DNA of 64,000 nucleotides from Megamerina dolium (GCA_963854835.1 OY978526.1:26091073-26155072), one strand, 5' to 3'; shown: positions 13,306 through 24,795, counted from the stretch's first letter. The notes: generated by a model from the letters alone, not told the origin. Made by a program: numbers and translations.

Positions 13306-13669
13306 TTAATGTTTGAAAATTATTTCTGTTAAATCTTGTCCGCAATTGGCTCTTATATGATCCACTCTATGGGTACAATTTTTAAGCATCTCGCCGATAT
13401 TTTCATGCTCGCTTCTTATGCAGGAATCAATTGTGGTTTATCGACATAAACCGACATAAAATGCGTTTGATTTTACATACCCTCATAAAAAGTAATCCGA
13501 CGGCGTTAGATCACAAGATCTTGGAGGCCAATTTACAGAACCATTTCTTGATATAATGTTCTCATTAAAACTTTCTTTCAATAAATCGATGGTTTGGCGT
13601 ATTGTGTGGTTGATTTTGGAAATAAATTTCCACAATTTGCCAACGTTGTTCTGGCGTAAATCTATTCAT
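13306..13669 (-). pseudogene. Mariner transposase relic, internally deleted
   Basis: On the minus strand the relic starts MNRFTPEQRWQIVEIYFQN, the usual N-terminus of mariner transposases. After a frame change it continues directly into the C-terminal block NWPPRSCDLTPSDYFL with GYVKS, the region of the last catalytic Asp in mariner DD34D enzymes. It then runs to a stop at 13306. The central catalytic part is missing, there is an in-frame TGA after DYFL, and the reading frame changes at the junction. It is a dead deletion derivative; its ends were not found. Confidence 0.75.
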
Positions 13670-15035
13670 GGTGAAATGTCAATAAATAATGAACACAAGT
13701 GTCATATGAACATGACAGTTCTTGTGCGTGAGATGTCTGAGAATCCCTATTGGAAAAAGTACCTCCTATTGGATCACTCTTTACTACTGTTTCAAGTTCC
13801 AAACTATAAATTTTAAAAGCCAAAATTTGCATATAAAATCTTTTGATTTATTATAATGCGTTTTTTTTTTTTGCTTTTTCGTTAAACAATGTAATAAATT
13901 TTGAAAAATTACAGCATTTTATTTTAATTGAATCGTGCTCGTAAATAAACAAATAGAACATTGTGGGAAATTAATTGCAATCTACAAGAATTTCTTTAGT
14001 TAGGTTTAATGCAATCTTCGTTCTTGTACCACAATTATTGTAATAGTAATTCTAATTGCAAATATTGTATAATTTATACAATACATTATTTTGTAGTCAA
14101 ATATTTGTTTAATGTGAAATGGTAATTTTATTGCGTTATTGAATCACATTTAAGTGAATGTAATGTACAGATTTTGATAAAATTTGTTGTTTTTTATGTT
14201 GGCAGTTATTTTGTAGAATAACATCATGATATCCCCACGCTCATTGTTGCACTTTTGAAATATGGGAAAATGGGGAATAATATAAAGCCTTTTATGAAAA
14301 CGTAGGAAAAACATACTTTTTTTTTTAGGGCCAAATAACCGTGATTCTTGGTGTTAAAGATAATTTATTTATTTAGAAAAAAGAATTTCATTTATGAATT
14401 GTTCTTCGTATTTAAATAAACCGGTATTAAAAATTTTATTGCTGAGTAAAATTAACAAAACTGAGATTATGTATCGTTATGATTAAAATGGGAATATATT
14501 ATTTGAAAAGAAAAAACCAAATGATATGTGGTTTTATTCTTTTAATGATTTATTTAAATGTTTTCACATCCATTCTTAAATCGCAATTTTGATACATGCG
14601 GATATTTTGAAGATTTTCAATTTACATAAAAGTTCGACTACACAAATGTTTGATACCAAATTAGCCAATTTGCAAAAGAGTCCAAAAGGCTCATGAATTC
14701 ATAAATTTTCTGTGATTCATATTTGAGACTCCATTTCCATCCATAAGATCCATTTCCAACGCGACGTAATAAATGAATATATTTTATTGTCAATTTTGAT
14801 AGTTGCACATGTCAAAGTATTGTGCCATTGTACTAAATTATTCTTGCTATTTTTAAATTTTGTTTTAGGAACAACATCATTCCTGCACGTCAGCAATCGC
14901 GTTGCATTTCCCATTTCTCGTTTACATACATTATTATAGTGCATATAGCAGCATTTTTGTTAGTTGTTTTCTGTAGCGTTTTCATATTAAACAGGAGTAG
15001 TAGTGTCGTAGATTGAGTGCCTTTCTCACTCTTCA
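13670..15035. other. Non-coding region upstream of the Fanzor gene
   Basis: AT-rich with no recognised gene. It contains the second dispersed-repeat copy (14588-14662). A possible acceptor (tgttttag/gaac, near 14870) sits about 160 bp before the Fanzor start and could end a 5' UTR intron. No terminal inverted repeat or transposase marking the left end of a Fanzor-carrying element was found. Confidence 0.4.
14588..14662 (+). repeat. Diverged dispersed repeat, copy b
   Basis: Direct-orientation partner of 10277-10370, clearly similar but with several substitutions and small indels. Confidence 0.55.
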
Positions 15036-16781
15036 ATGCCGAAGAGGAAGCAGAAAGAAGATCAACCGCCTACAGAGAAAGTAACCGTAAAGTCCGGATT
15101 CCGGCATTGCTGTAAGAATGATAAGCTGTACGTGAAGATAGTAGAAGATGTTAGAGAAATCTCATCGCTGATAGTGGAGACGTCGCGATATATCCACTTC
15201 AGCTTGATGAAGAGATGGGAAGAGGATGATTTTGCGGCGCCAAGATTCCTCAACTTCTTCTACTGTCTCTGCCAGAAGCATCCGGAAAAGTACGTGTTGG
15301 ACAGCGAGTATGGCCTGTTGAGGAACGACCTACCTCTCTATAACAGCTCATACAGGTCAAACTTGTTTGTCGATGCTGCGAGCACGTACGAGACAATTTT
15401 CCACAACAACATATGGATGCACGCGTACAGCAGAATCCGTAGGTTCCTTAGGCGTGTTGATGGGTCTACACCAGCGACTATTTACAACACGCTAGACTAC
15501 CTGTTTGTGGACAATAGTTGCAAACAGCCTGATGAAACTTTGCTCTCCCAGATGCGAACACATTTGGACTGGGATGGGCAAAAGTTCAAGAACATCAAAA
15601 AGAGCAACGACTATTGGCAGTACATGCGCTTTTTCTACAAACTGCAGCGCTACAATGAGAAGAACAATTTCAAAAACTTTGCGCTGATCCCAATAAAGAA
15701 ATTCGGGGCACATCACGTACGGTATGACTCGTCTCAACTGCACGCCACACTATGTAGTGTTGGTCTGTTTAAGGGTAGCCAGAAAGCGTTTGAGCCTAAT
15801 CGAGACGCTGAATGGCGCAAGTATTTCGAGTTCCCTGAGACCACATCGAAAAAGTTCGGTTATTCAATGATGACGGACGGCGTCAGCATATCATTTTGCA
15901 TGGCTAAGACCCTGCAGGCAGCAGCAGCCACAACATCGCGGGTCAAGTGCCATAAGAAAGCAAATGATTATGCTGGGGATTTGAGCAAAATCCGAAATAC
16001 CGATTACGACATCAAAATCGGTCTCGATCCCGGCCTCCGTCTCATTGTGGGGGGAACTCGGAATGGCTTGCCGCTGAAGATCTCAAATAGCAGGTACCAA
16101 CACGAGGCAGGGTACCATTCAAGAAAGGTCAAACTGCAACGCTGGACACAGACCAAGACTAGCGAAAATATCTCTGAAGAAGAACAGAAGTTGCGGCAGC
16201 TGTCACCATACTCAGCTGATTTTCGCAGTTACACACGATATCAGCTGAGTATATTTGCCGCAAAGCAAGAGATATTTTCGCAGAGACGAGTCACGCGCCT
16301 AAAGCTGCAAAAATTTATATGCACCGAGAAGGCAGCACACCGCATAGCGACAGAGATCATAGGTACGGATTTGAAGAAGATAGCCTCCAATGCGTTGGTT
16401 TGCATTGGATCAACGAGCATCGCGGTGCTGATATAATGTTTGTAAACGAGTTCAGGACCACCAAATTGTGCGGGAAATGCCACGAAGAGAACATCACGTC
16501 CCGATCTCCACACAGGTACCAATTTTGCCCAAATTGCCGTACTTGTTGGAATCGGGACGTCAACGCTGGCGTGAACATCCTGTACATTGGCGAGTGCCTC
16601 ATCGGTGGAATAACGACCCATCAAAATTTCCACCGAAACAACGTAAGTTGAATCTGAAGCACTATTTAGAATCAAACATCATCTAATCAATCACTCTTTC
16701 ATTTCTCTTCATTTCTCTTTTCAGGACGATGAGCCCCCGCCGATGAAGAAGAAGAAGAACAAACCAAGTGCCACTAAGTGA
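15036..16781 (+). CDS. Fanzor (eukaryotic TnpB-type RNA-guided nuclease), frameshifted
   Basis: Fanzors are eukaryotic TnpB homologues that use an OMEGA RNA to cut DNA with a RuvC domain. The frame from 15036 runs 466 codons and includes KIGLDPGLRL, whose Asp (about residue 331) fits RuvC-I. At about 16400-16436 the frame must change by -1. The rest gives EFRTTKLCGKC, then FCPNC and NRDVNAG, fitting the Fanzor/TnpB pattern of TT, four-Cys zinc finger and RuvC-III Arg-Asp. The second exon is phase-correct: donor at 16643, pyrimidine-rich acceptor ending 16724, 82 bp intron, then DDEPPPMKKKKNKPSATK and TGA (16779-16781). That tail looks like an acidic patch plus nuclear localisation signal. The gene is visibly richer in GC than its surroundings, suggesting recent arrival. 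The segment between GSTSIA and VNEF looks short, so a deletion of 3n+1 nt is likelier than one lost base, or it is an assembly error. Confidence 0.85.
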
Positions 16782-16841
16782 TGTGTACTGTGGTCACTTG
16801 ACCCCCTTCATGCATTTGAAGGGGGTTTAAGCTTATGCTTA
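16766..16841 (+). ncRNA. Candidate OMEGA-RNA scaffold / element right end (76 bp, three hairpins)
   Basis: The segment overlaps the last codons and stop of the Fanzor gene. It can fold into three consecutive hairpins: AAGTGA/TCACTT (16776-16781 with 16794-16799), a strong 10 bp stem ACCCCCTTCA/TGAAGGGGGT (16801-16810 with 16817-16826, 6 nt loop) and TAAGC/GCTTA (16828-16832 with 16837-16841). TnpB and Fanzor guide RNAs commonly start in the 3' end of the gene and end at the element's right end. An identical copy lies at 18374-18449. The RNA role is inferred from position, structure and duplication only. Confidence 0.4.
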
Positions 16842-16939
16842 CTGTTTGAATTGCGTGTGGTTTTTGTAATGCTGTTATAGTTGATGTAGAAGTGCTACCA
16901 CCTGTAATGAAGCACTTAGTAATACTGAATTTTTACTAT

Positions 16940-16947
16940 TATCGATA
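16940..16947. promoter_or_regulatory. DRE motif (TATCGATA), Gip promoter
   Basis: Perfect palindromic DREF-binding octamer about 165 bp before the Gip start codon, followed by another cgtcgataa half match. This is usual for Drosophila housekeeping promoters. Confidence 0.55.
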
Positions 16948-17111
16948 ATTCGTCGATAAACAAGTACCGAGTTTGTGAGTAGTTAGTAAAAAAGTGTGAA
17001 TGGAATGATGCATTGGGGACTTACGCTATCATGTATGGCCACTGGGTCAGTAAAAATATAGAGTCAAGTGATTGCAACACTAATTCTTCTGTTCAAGTGG
17101 TTTCATTTAAT

Positions 17112-18253
17112 ATGAATTTGAAATTTGCTGCAAATTTAAACTTCCTTTTTAATGAAGGCGGAGGCAATATAATAGACAAGATAAAATTGGCTGCAAAATG
17201 CGGTTTTCGAGCAGTTGAAATTCCATATCCAGAATGTGATCATAATAGCCTCAGACAAGTAATAGAAGACTCGGGAGTTGAGGTATCGCTTATCAATATC
17301 GCTCTTGGTAATTGTTTGCACAACTTATCTTAGTTCTTAAAAATATATTTTCTCTGGTACTGTATTATTTGTATATAAAATAGGTGCGGATGACTTGTCA
17401 TTTGGAGCAGCAAGCATTCCAGGCAAGGAAGAAATCTTTAAAGAGCATTTAGTTAAAACGGTTCAATTGGCAAAGTCAATTAAATGCAAAAAGTATGTAA
17501 TAATTACTACTCTTATAAATATATACTTAAACCAAATTGCAATTTGCGATTTTTCATATCTATAGAATTCATATAATGTCTGGCAAGATAAAAGGAGAGG
17601 TGGAACTTGCCGATTATCTTGATACTTATAAAAGAAATCTTACATATGCAGCCGATTATTTGAAAGAAGCTGATATAGTGGGTGTTATAGAGCCAATCAA
17701 TAAATATGCATTGCCAAAGTATTTTTTGAACTGTTATGAAAAAGGTAAGTAAAGACCTAAGTGTGTTGTTCTGAAGCATCAATGAAAACTTTCTAAAAAA
17801 ATTCCCTAAAGACCTAGATATTTACAATTTACTGATAGTGGGTTTTATAGGTGCTAATTTTTTACTAAAATAATTTGTAAATTGTTCTTTCTGATTAAAG
17901 CTGTTGAAAAGAAATAAGTAATATGCATATTCTTTTTTTTTTTAGCAACTTCTGTAATTCGAGACATAAATAGTAATCATTTGAAACTGCTAGTAGATAT
18001 TTACCATCTTCAACATATTCGTGGAAACATAACAAACTCATTTAAAGAGATGGGCGACATAATTGGTCACATACAGATCGCTCAGGCCCCTCATAGACAT
18101 GAACCAGATGTAGATGGTGAACTTGACTTTTCTTATGTATTCAATTTAATTAAGGGCAGCGGTTATGATGGTTGTATTGGTTGTGAGTATAAACCGAAAA
18201 CAACCACTGTAGATGGTCTTAAATGGGTGGAAAAATATGGATTGAAGTTATAG
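17112..18253 (+). CDS. Gip: Putative hydroxypyruvate isomerase (Gip)
   Basis: TIM-barrel sugar isomerase family protein (AP endonuclease 2-like fold), expected in the cytosol and taken to interconvert hydroxypyruvate and tartronate semialdehyde. Four phase-consistent coding exons: 17112-17307, 17384-17492, 17566-17744 and 17946-18253. The start MNLKFAANLNFLFNE, the blocks FRAVEIPYP and VGVIEPIN, the metal-site-like DIYHLQHI, HIQIAQAPHRHEPD and the ending CEYKP with GLKWVEKYG are those of the family. I prefer the ATG at 17112 because homologues start there; an in-frame ATG at 17013 would add 33 unrelated residues. The transcript reaches a poly(A) signal (about 18369) where a copy of the Fanzor 3' hairpin segment is inserted. 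Confidence 0.92.
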
Positions 18254-18373
18254 TTTGCTATAAGAAAAAGACGTAAACGGAAATGCAGGAAAATTGCATA
18301 TAAGTATATAGAAAAGTCAGAAAAGTATCAATTGATAATAGTGTGTCAATAGCTATTTCTTAAAGAAAAATAA

Positions 18374-18449
18374 AAGTGCCACTAAGTGATGTGTACTGTG
18401 GTCACTTGACCCCCTTCATGCATTTGAAGGGGGTTTAAGCTTATGCTTA
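18374..18449 (+). repeat. Second, identical copy of the Fanzor 3' hairpin segment, in the Gip 3' end
   Basis: All 76 bases equal 16766-16841, same orientation, 1608 bp downstream and without any nuclease gene. It is bracketed by cttaaagaaaaataaaa on the left and cttaaagaaaataaaa on the right, a near-perfect direct repeat that looks like a target-site duplication. It begins directly after an AATAAA signal of Gip. Confidence 0.85.
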
Positions 18450-18866
18450 AAGAAAATAAAACATATAAACATATATTATATGTACATATAAACTTTTATG
18501 TAAAAATTTAATTTTGTAAATAATTTAATTTTTTTTTGTTTATAAAGGACCAAAAAGTCAAAATTATAATAAATAAAATACTGTTTCTTTTGAAATTAAT
18601 GAGTGTCTTATATTGTTTTTGTTTTTTGTAATTTTTTATCTTGTATTTGCTCAAATTAGTTTAGATGTAAAAACAATTTATTTCCTTAAATCGAACGTTT
18701 CGTGGTTTACATTGTTTACATACTTCAAAGTACTACTATAAAGTATTAATTTTAAATATTATATGTTTACTATATGTTTATTACGATGTTTTTCATTTCG
18801 TTAATTTATACGTTTATATTCACTTTATTAACTGATCGCTGGTTTATGTTTTTCTATGCACAAAAT
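18450..18866. other. Intergenic between Gip and a gustatory receptor
   Basis: Very AT-rich spacer between convergent 3' ends. No gene seen. Confidence 0.5.
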
Positions 18867-21800
18867 TTACATTTTCCTTTTTGTAATGGATGACTTTAAC
18901 GATTTTTCTGCAATGATGCTCAATTTGAATTGTAGTAATACGATCAAATAGATCGCAATTGTAGAAATAGTCTGAAAGAGAAAAAGAATATTATCAAATT
19001 GTAAATTTAAAAGTAATAAAGAAATTACTTACCGCTGTGAGCAGTTCACGATTTATTAATCCATACCCTTGCATGTTTACTACGGGTGGATTAAGTTCGA
19101 TGGCTGAAATGAAAATGTCAATCTCTCGTTGGGTTTGTATGTCTATCCGTAAAAGATCCACTGTCAGAAGTGTATCCTGCACACCCTGTGCCATAGCTGA
19201 AGTTGCACTATGTGCACAATCGCATATAATGAACATCAATGTTGCACAATAGATTGTCAGGACGACTAGTCCCAATACTTTAAGCGAAAATCCCGAGTCA
19301 AATATTTCCGATAGAGCTCCATAAGCACCAATTGTAATATTTATAGACCTAGTTTATAAAAAAAAAAAAAATGTAATGAAACATAATTAAAGACATAAAT
19401 TAGGTTCGTGAACATTGAATATTTTAACCACTTTCTTAAGCAGGGGAATATTTTTGTACTTTATAATCGCAATCGAATATATTTATTCTGTTTTTACTTA
19501 ATTTTTAGTCCAATTGAATGCCTCATATGCAATGCTCAACAATTTAAATTAATATTACTTTTTCAAATTCTTGTACTTGCCTCACCCTCAAGGATTACTC
19601 ACATTACTGACTCTCAGCAATCAGTGATATAACAATGGCGCTAGTCATTTGCTCTACATACGTGTACATTACATAAAACTTTTATTCGAAATTAGAACAA
19701 GAAAAAAAGTATCATACAGGCTTTAGAAAGGACTTCAGAAAAGTATTTTAAAATGTCGAGAACCAATTTTTAAAACTTTCTTCAGAATTTCAGATTTCAG
19801 ACTAGTTTTTAACATTTACATAGATTTTGCAATTACATTATTACACAAATTCAGGGTAAACTTTTTAAAAATTCCGAAATAAGTACTTACATAAATAAAC
19901 TATATGTGGAATATGTTCGAGAATAGGCATTTCCAAAAGTTTGCAGTATCTCGCTAAGGTTTAGCCATAAAAGTCTATATTGAGAAATCAGTTTAGCAGT
20001 GCATTCAGTTTTAATATCCTGCAATGGAATTTGTAAAAATCTCATAAAATTTACAACATCCCATTAATATTTACTTACCCGCTTAAGGCATACGGATAAA
20101 CTAAGCGATGCTCTTTTAATTGCCTTTGTATTAATATAGAACAAAGCTGCATTCATATTAATCATAGTGATGATATGAAAATAAGCTGTTGTGTGCCAGA
20201 GTAAAAATCCTATAATGTAATGAGTTTTATATATTGATTAAATCAATATTTACTTATCCTCACCATCCAATAGACGACTTAAACTATATAAAAATGCTAT
20301 CGATAATAGTACACAGCCGATAAATAGTATAATGATCAGGTAATTCAATCGCGGGAATATGAGCATTATTCCTGTTACTCTATAATATCGAACCTAATGT
20401 AGAAACAAAATATGAATTTGTTTTGAATACTTTTACTCACGGTACAGGAAATGGGTAAAATTTGCAAGTAGTAAAATAGTTGGCAAAATTACTCGCTCTA
20501 CCTGAAAAGATCCCCACATCGTTTTATATGTGGCAACGTGATTAGCAACACCCCAACCAACATATGGAATCCAAAAATGTGGCACCAGAAATATAACAAA
20601 GATAACTGCATAAATATATTCGTCAAATTCTGTGGTTGTTTGAATAATTTTGATTCTCTCATAACCAACACGCAGCACCAAACTAGTTGTAAATATATAA
20701 AGTCCGAACGCATACACCATTTGTGAAGATTTCCAATTGAATGTTACAACACCAGGTGCTGACCGAACTACTGGCATTACTCCAAGGAAAACAAATAATT
20801 TGAGAAGAAGCTGATGATCGCGATAAAACTGGAATCGAAAATAATTATAAATAGAGCAGCTCAATAAGGTGAATCAAGATCAAGAGTGCTCGAAAATTGC
20901 ATTTCAAAGAAAAAAAATATTTATATTTCATTTATAACACCTACAATCAAACAATACCTAACTAAATACCCCTAATTCTGGCACTTTTTGGAGTTTAATC
21001 CCGCCAAACAATTGCAATTCTAAAGAAAAAAAATAGAAGAGTACATGCTACTTTAGTGCTACTATAAAATAATATCGTAGAAGATGGTGAAAATATTGAC
21101 GACAAATCTTAAATTAATTATTTTCAATGTCAATGAACTCTTAGATACTGTGAACAAAATATAAATATTAGACATATTATATGGGCTTTCCCGATTTTTG
21201 AAAGCCCATATAAATATGTTCAATGGTTGGCTGCGCATTGCTGCTGTTCTGAAAATAGAACATACGGAATTAGTTATCGCAGCAGCCTTGGGCGTTCTAA
21301 TACTCCGTCTATCTACTCCTAATCGTGCTGTAATTCACCCACAAATCTACAGCACTCTCTTAAGCCTTTTAAGATCTAAAAGCAAAAACGATTTTTTCCG
21401 TAAATGCGCATACGGAACAGTAGAAGACTCTGTAATAGCCAGTGTAGGTTCACTACCCACCAAAGGAGCCTCTGCGTTTGAAGTATCCATAAGGAACGAA
21501 GGTTTCTCTTGACGGGTATGTCTTCTTGTCTCGGTTTTAAGTATGCTCAGTATTTAAGTAGAACCTGAGGCGTTCAGAACAAATTCCTTTACCGTGGAAA
21601 GTCCATGATTACTTCCTCAGAAGGGCAAAAGTCAGGAAAAATCCATTAAAATCCGACGAATATTTTCCTTCGGCTGCAAACTCCCCAATTGGAATGGTAA
21701 AGCCTTTCCCACAATCCAAAGTATCCAAAGGCTTTATGTAATATCAAGTCTAAAACCGTAATGTTATGTTTAATGAAGGGTCACCTCAGTCACCATGGCT

Positions 21801-23783
21801 GTTTCTAGCTATATTAAGAAAACCCGCCAACGCAGATACAGTATTGTGCAAAACTTAAGCAACTGGCATAGTGCTCTCATTGATTTCAAATTTACTAAAA
21901 AATAAAAGCGCTTAGATTGAATGTTTTAATATTTATTTGTTCCTTCATTAAATACATAAAAAACAACAACAACAAAAGTTCGGTATTCTTACGAAATTAA
22001 CTGTAAACAACAAAAAACAAATTATACTCATATTTCATCTGTGCAAAACTTAAGCAACTTTTAATATTTTGTGTAGTATCCCTTATTTTTAATTACTGCA
22101 GCACACCTTTTGGGCATAGAAGCTACTAATTTCGTTAAATATGATTTATTTATATTTTCCCATTCAGTTTTGAGGCCTAAAAATAGTTTGTCTTTATTTT
22201 TAAAGCGCTTTGAGCCCAAGCCTCGCTTTAAAATTGAAAACAAATTTTCAATAGGATTCAAGTCGGGCGATTGTGCCGGCCAATCAAGCACTTGAATCTT
22301 ATTTGACTGTAGCCAATCCGTCACAAACTTCGATGTGTGTTTCGGATCATTGTCGTGCTGAAACACCCATCGAAGTGGCATATTCCATTCCGCAAAAGGC
22401 AACATTGCAGTTTCTAAGATGTCCTTATACATAAATCTGTCCATTTTGTGGTCAATCCTATGCAACGGACCAAGTCCACTCCCCGAAAAACACTCCCACA
22501 CCATGACGTTCCCTCCTCCATGCTTTACAGTCTTTTTACAGTATCGCGGATTGAGGCCTTCACCTTTCGCATGTCGAACTCTTATTATTCCGTCTGAATT
22601 AAATAAATTTATTTTAACTTCATCACTGAACAGTGCGCCAAACCACTTTTTTATGGACCAGCCCACGTACTTCTTAGCAAATTCAAGTCTGGAAAAAAAA
22701 TATATGTTGTTGTTTTTGTTTTGAAGGCATTAAACCAAACATACCTTTTTTTTACATGTTTTGGTGTAAGCATTGGTTTTTTTACCGCTTTGTAGCTTTT
22801 TAAACCAACTTTAATCAAATGCCTTCTTACTGTGCTTGAATCGACATTTAAATTAAGAGTATTTACTATATCTTTTGAAGACATGAACGGATTTTTTTAA
22901 TCAATTTTTTAATTTGAATAGCTTCCCTATAAGAAATTTTTTGGGGTCTTTCTCCTGAATTTCGATCTGTAACGCTACCAGTTTTTTCAAATAATCGTAT
23001 CCATCTTGATATCATAGATTTGTTGATATTTAATGATTTTGCAATGTCATTCTGTGGTTTTCCTTCCTTAAATAACGATATAACCTTCATCTTAAATTGA
23101 TGACTATAACGGACACGTTGCATTTTGGATTTCAATATGTTTGAAAGAACTGTGCGCTAAGAAAGACTTTTTTGTACTGAGTTAGATCAATGTTAATGCA
23201 CAAAGCAGAAAAAACTCCGAAAAAGATCCGTTATTTTCTGAACAAAGAAATATCGAACACCTTTGCACTCCGAGTTGCTTAAGTTTTGCACAGATGAAAT
23301 ATGAGTATAATTTGTTTTTTGTTGTTTACAGTTAATTTCGTAAGAATACCGAACTTTTGTTGTTGTTGTTTTTTATGTATTTAATGAAGGAACAAATAAA
23401 TATTAAAACATTCAATCTAAGCGCTTTTATTTTTTAGTAAATTTGAAATCAATGAGAGCACTATGCCAGTTGCTTAAGTTTTGCACAATACTGTATATGC
23501 ACTCGCTGTGGTTTAAAAAAATACCATATCGTACTTTATAAAAATAACAACTATGATGAAGGATTCTGCAGATTGTTACCGAATATAAAAGACGAAATTT
23601 CAAAACTAATGATGATTTTAAACTTACTTGATCATAAATGTCAACAGTAATGCCATGGGTGGATTTTAATTCAATTCGTTTTTCTCTCTGTTCAAATTTT
23701 TCCAAATTCTCAGGATTTTTGTCAAATATTAAAATTTTATTTTTCGATATTTTTGCAGTGGATTTCATGTCCTCATGCAACAT
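18867..23783 (-). CDS. Sugar-type gustatory receptor, third member, complete
   Basis: Paralogue of the duplicated receptors, about 430 residues. Exons: 23783-23628 (start MLHEDMKSTAKI), 20828-20502, 20393-20264, 20209-20079, 20018-19891, 19348-19033 and 18971-18867. Family blocks are FYRDHQLLLKLF and GVMPVVR, PHFWIPYVGWGVA, RYYRVTGI, RTYSTYSLFM, NPPVVNMQGY with INRELLTAV, and a final membrane exon (TISTIAIYLIVLLQF). Phases agree at all joins. The 2.8 kb first intron holds a Tc1 transposon; the coding exons look undamaged. Family knowledge says sugar sensing in taste neurons; the exact ligand cannot be read from sequence. Confidence 0.88.
21179..21211. repeat. Perfect 12 bp inverted repeat
   Basis: atatgggctttc (21179-21190) and gaaagcccatat (21200-21211) with a 9 nt spacer, in the receptor intron. 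The next roughly 600 bp are less AT-rich and may be a decayed mobile-element fragment of unknown kind. Confidence 0.6.
21839..23493 (-). mobile_element. Tc1-like transposon, family B (1655 bp, long IR/DR ends)
   Basis: Bounded by TA dinucleotides (21837-21838 and 23494-23495), the Tc1 target duplication. The ends are near-perfect inverted repeats of about 220 bp (21839-22059 and 23274-23493). Each carries the 16 bp motif caaaacttaagcaact at its outer and inner edge, an IR/DR arrangement. It is inserted in the first intron of a gustatory receptor; the very similar long arms suggest a young insertion. Confidence 0.93.
22061..23135 (-). pseudogene. Tc1 transposase, family B, one frameshift, one likely intron
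   Basis: The helix-turn-helix part begins at 23135 (MKSKMQRVRYSHQFKMKVIS). At about 22886-22892 a run of seven A breaks the frame; eight would restore it. A 56 bp stretch (22744-22689) has GTATGT and a pyrimidine-rich CAG end. Removing it joins KHVKKR to LEFAKKYVGW in frame, so it is probably a spliced intron. The catalytic domain has SDEVKINLF, QHDNDPKHTS and SPDLNPIE with 34 residues between the second Asp and the Glu (DD34E), and ends NKGYYTKY at 22061. Apart from the homopolymer error it is intact. Confidence 0.85.
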
Positions 23784-24795
23784 GATTGAAGCTGTATTGC
23801 GATGCTATGAACTTCACCAAAAGCAAAACAAAATTCAAATGTCTAATATGGCGTATGTCTTGCATGAATATAAATATAGATAATTCGAAACATCGTTAAA
23901 ATGCCATTTGTTTGGTAATCAGTTATTGTTAATATTAAATTAAATAATCATTAAATACAATATTTATGTGTTTACCTGCCACCTGCTGAGTGTCAGCCCA
24001 CTTTTGTGCCGCAATGCTTATGAGGGGAAATAGAAAAACACGAAATGATTATTCCTGCTAATGTCAGTATAAAAATTAGACAGAAACATTTGATTAACAC
24101 TTCTAACCGCTTCTATTTATGCAAAAGAAAATAATATCGACATAAATTCCGTATTGTAGTTAATAAACGAACACACATCAGGCTCAAATGACCCGAGTTC
24201 ACTTCATTACTCGGGTACCATTTGTTTTCACCACATGTACATATATCCACCACACCACTCTGGTATATATGCTTTTGAAATTGAATGGAGTCATCTAAAC
24301 CATATTCAGATACTATAAGAATTGTTCAGAACTTTTCGTCTTTAAATATATTATGGTGGTCACAGATCGACAAGGGAAGAAAAAAAATGCAATAAAAATT
24401 TTAATAGTAACCAACAAAAAATATTTTTTTATAAAAATCGTCAAGCCATTCGAGAAAAAAAAATAGTATTTTTTTGTGTACCCACTATAACTCCTCATTA
24501 ATTTAATTAATTTATATGTAGTAGTTCTTCAGAAAATTCTGAAGAGATAAAAGTACTCAATTTCTTCCTGATTCCTTACCTATGGAAAGATTCTAAGAAG
24601 GCATTTCCTCACTAGATAGGTTGACTTATCGGATATGGTCGGATATCTTTTTGGAGTGAATTTTGTAAGTATCTTAGGTCATGACTTCAGTTTTCGGTGC
24701 GATAATGAGTTTTAAATGGTGCTGTAGCCTTAATGGGAACCAAAGCAGGTATTCTGCGGATCAGCTAGTTCCCTCAATGCACCAAGTAAATATAA

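Noticed and set aside
13556..13816. 86-codon plus-strand open frame
   Set aside because: It is antisense to a mariner transposase relic.
16766..16841. Helitron 3' end (hairpin near a CTRR terminus)
   Set aside because: The strong stem is not followed by CTRR at the boundary of the shared 76 bp, and no Rep/helicase gene is present.
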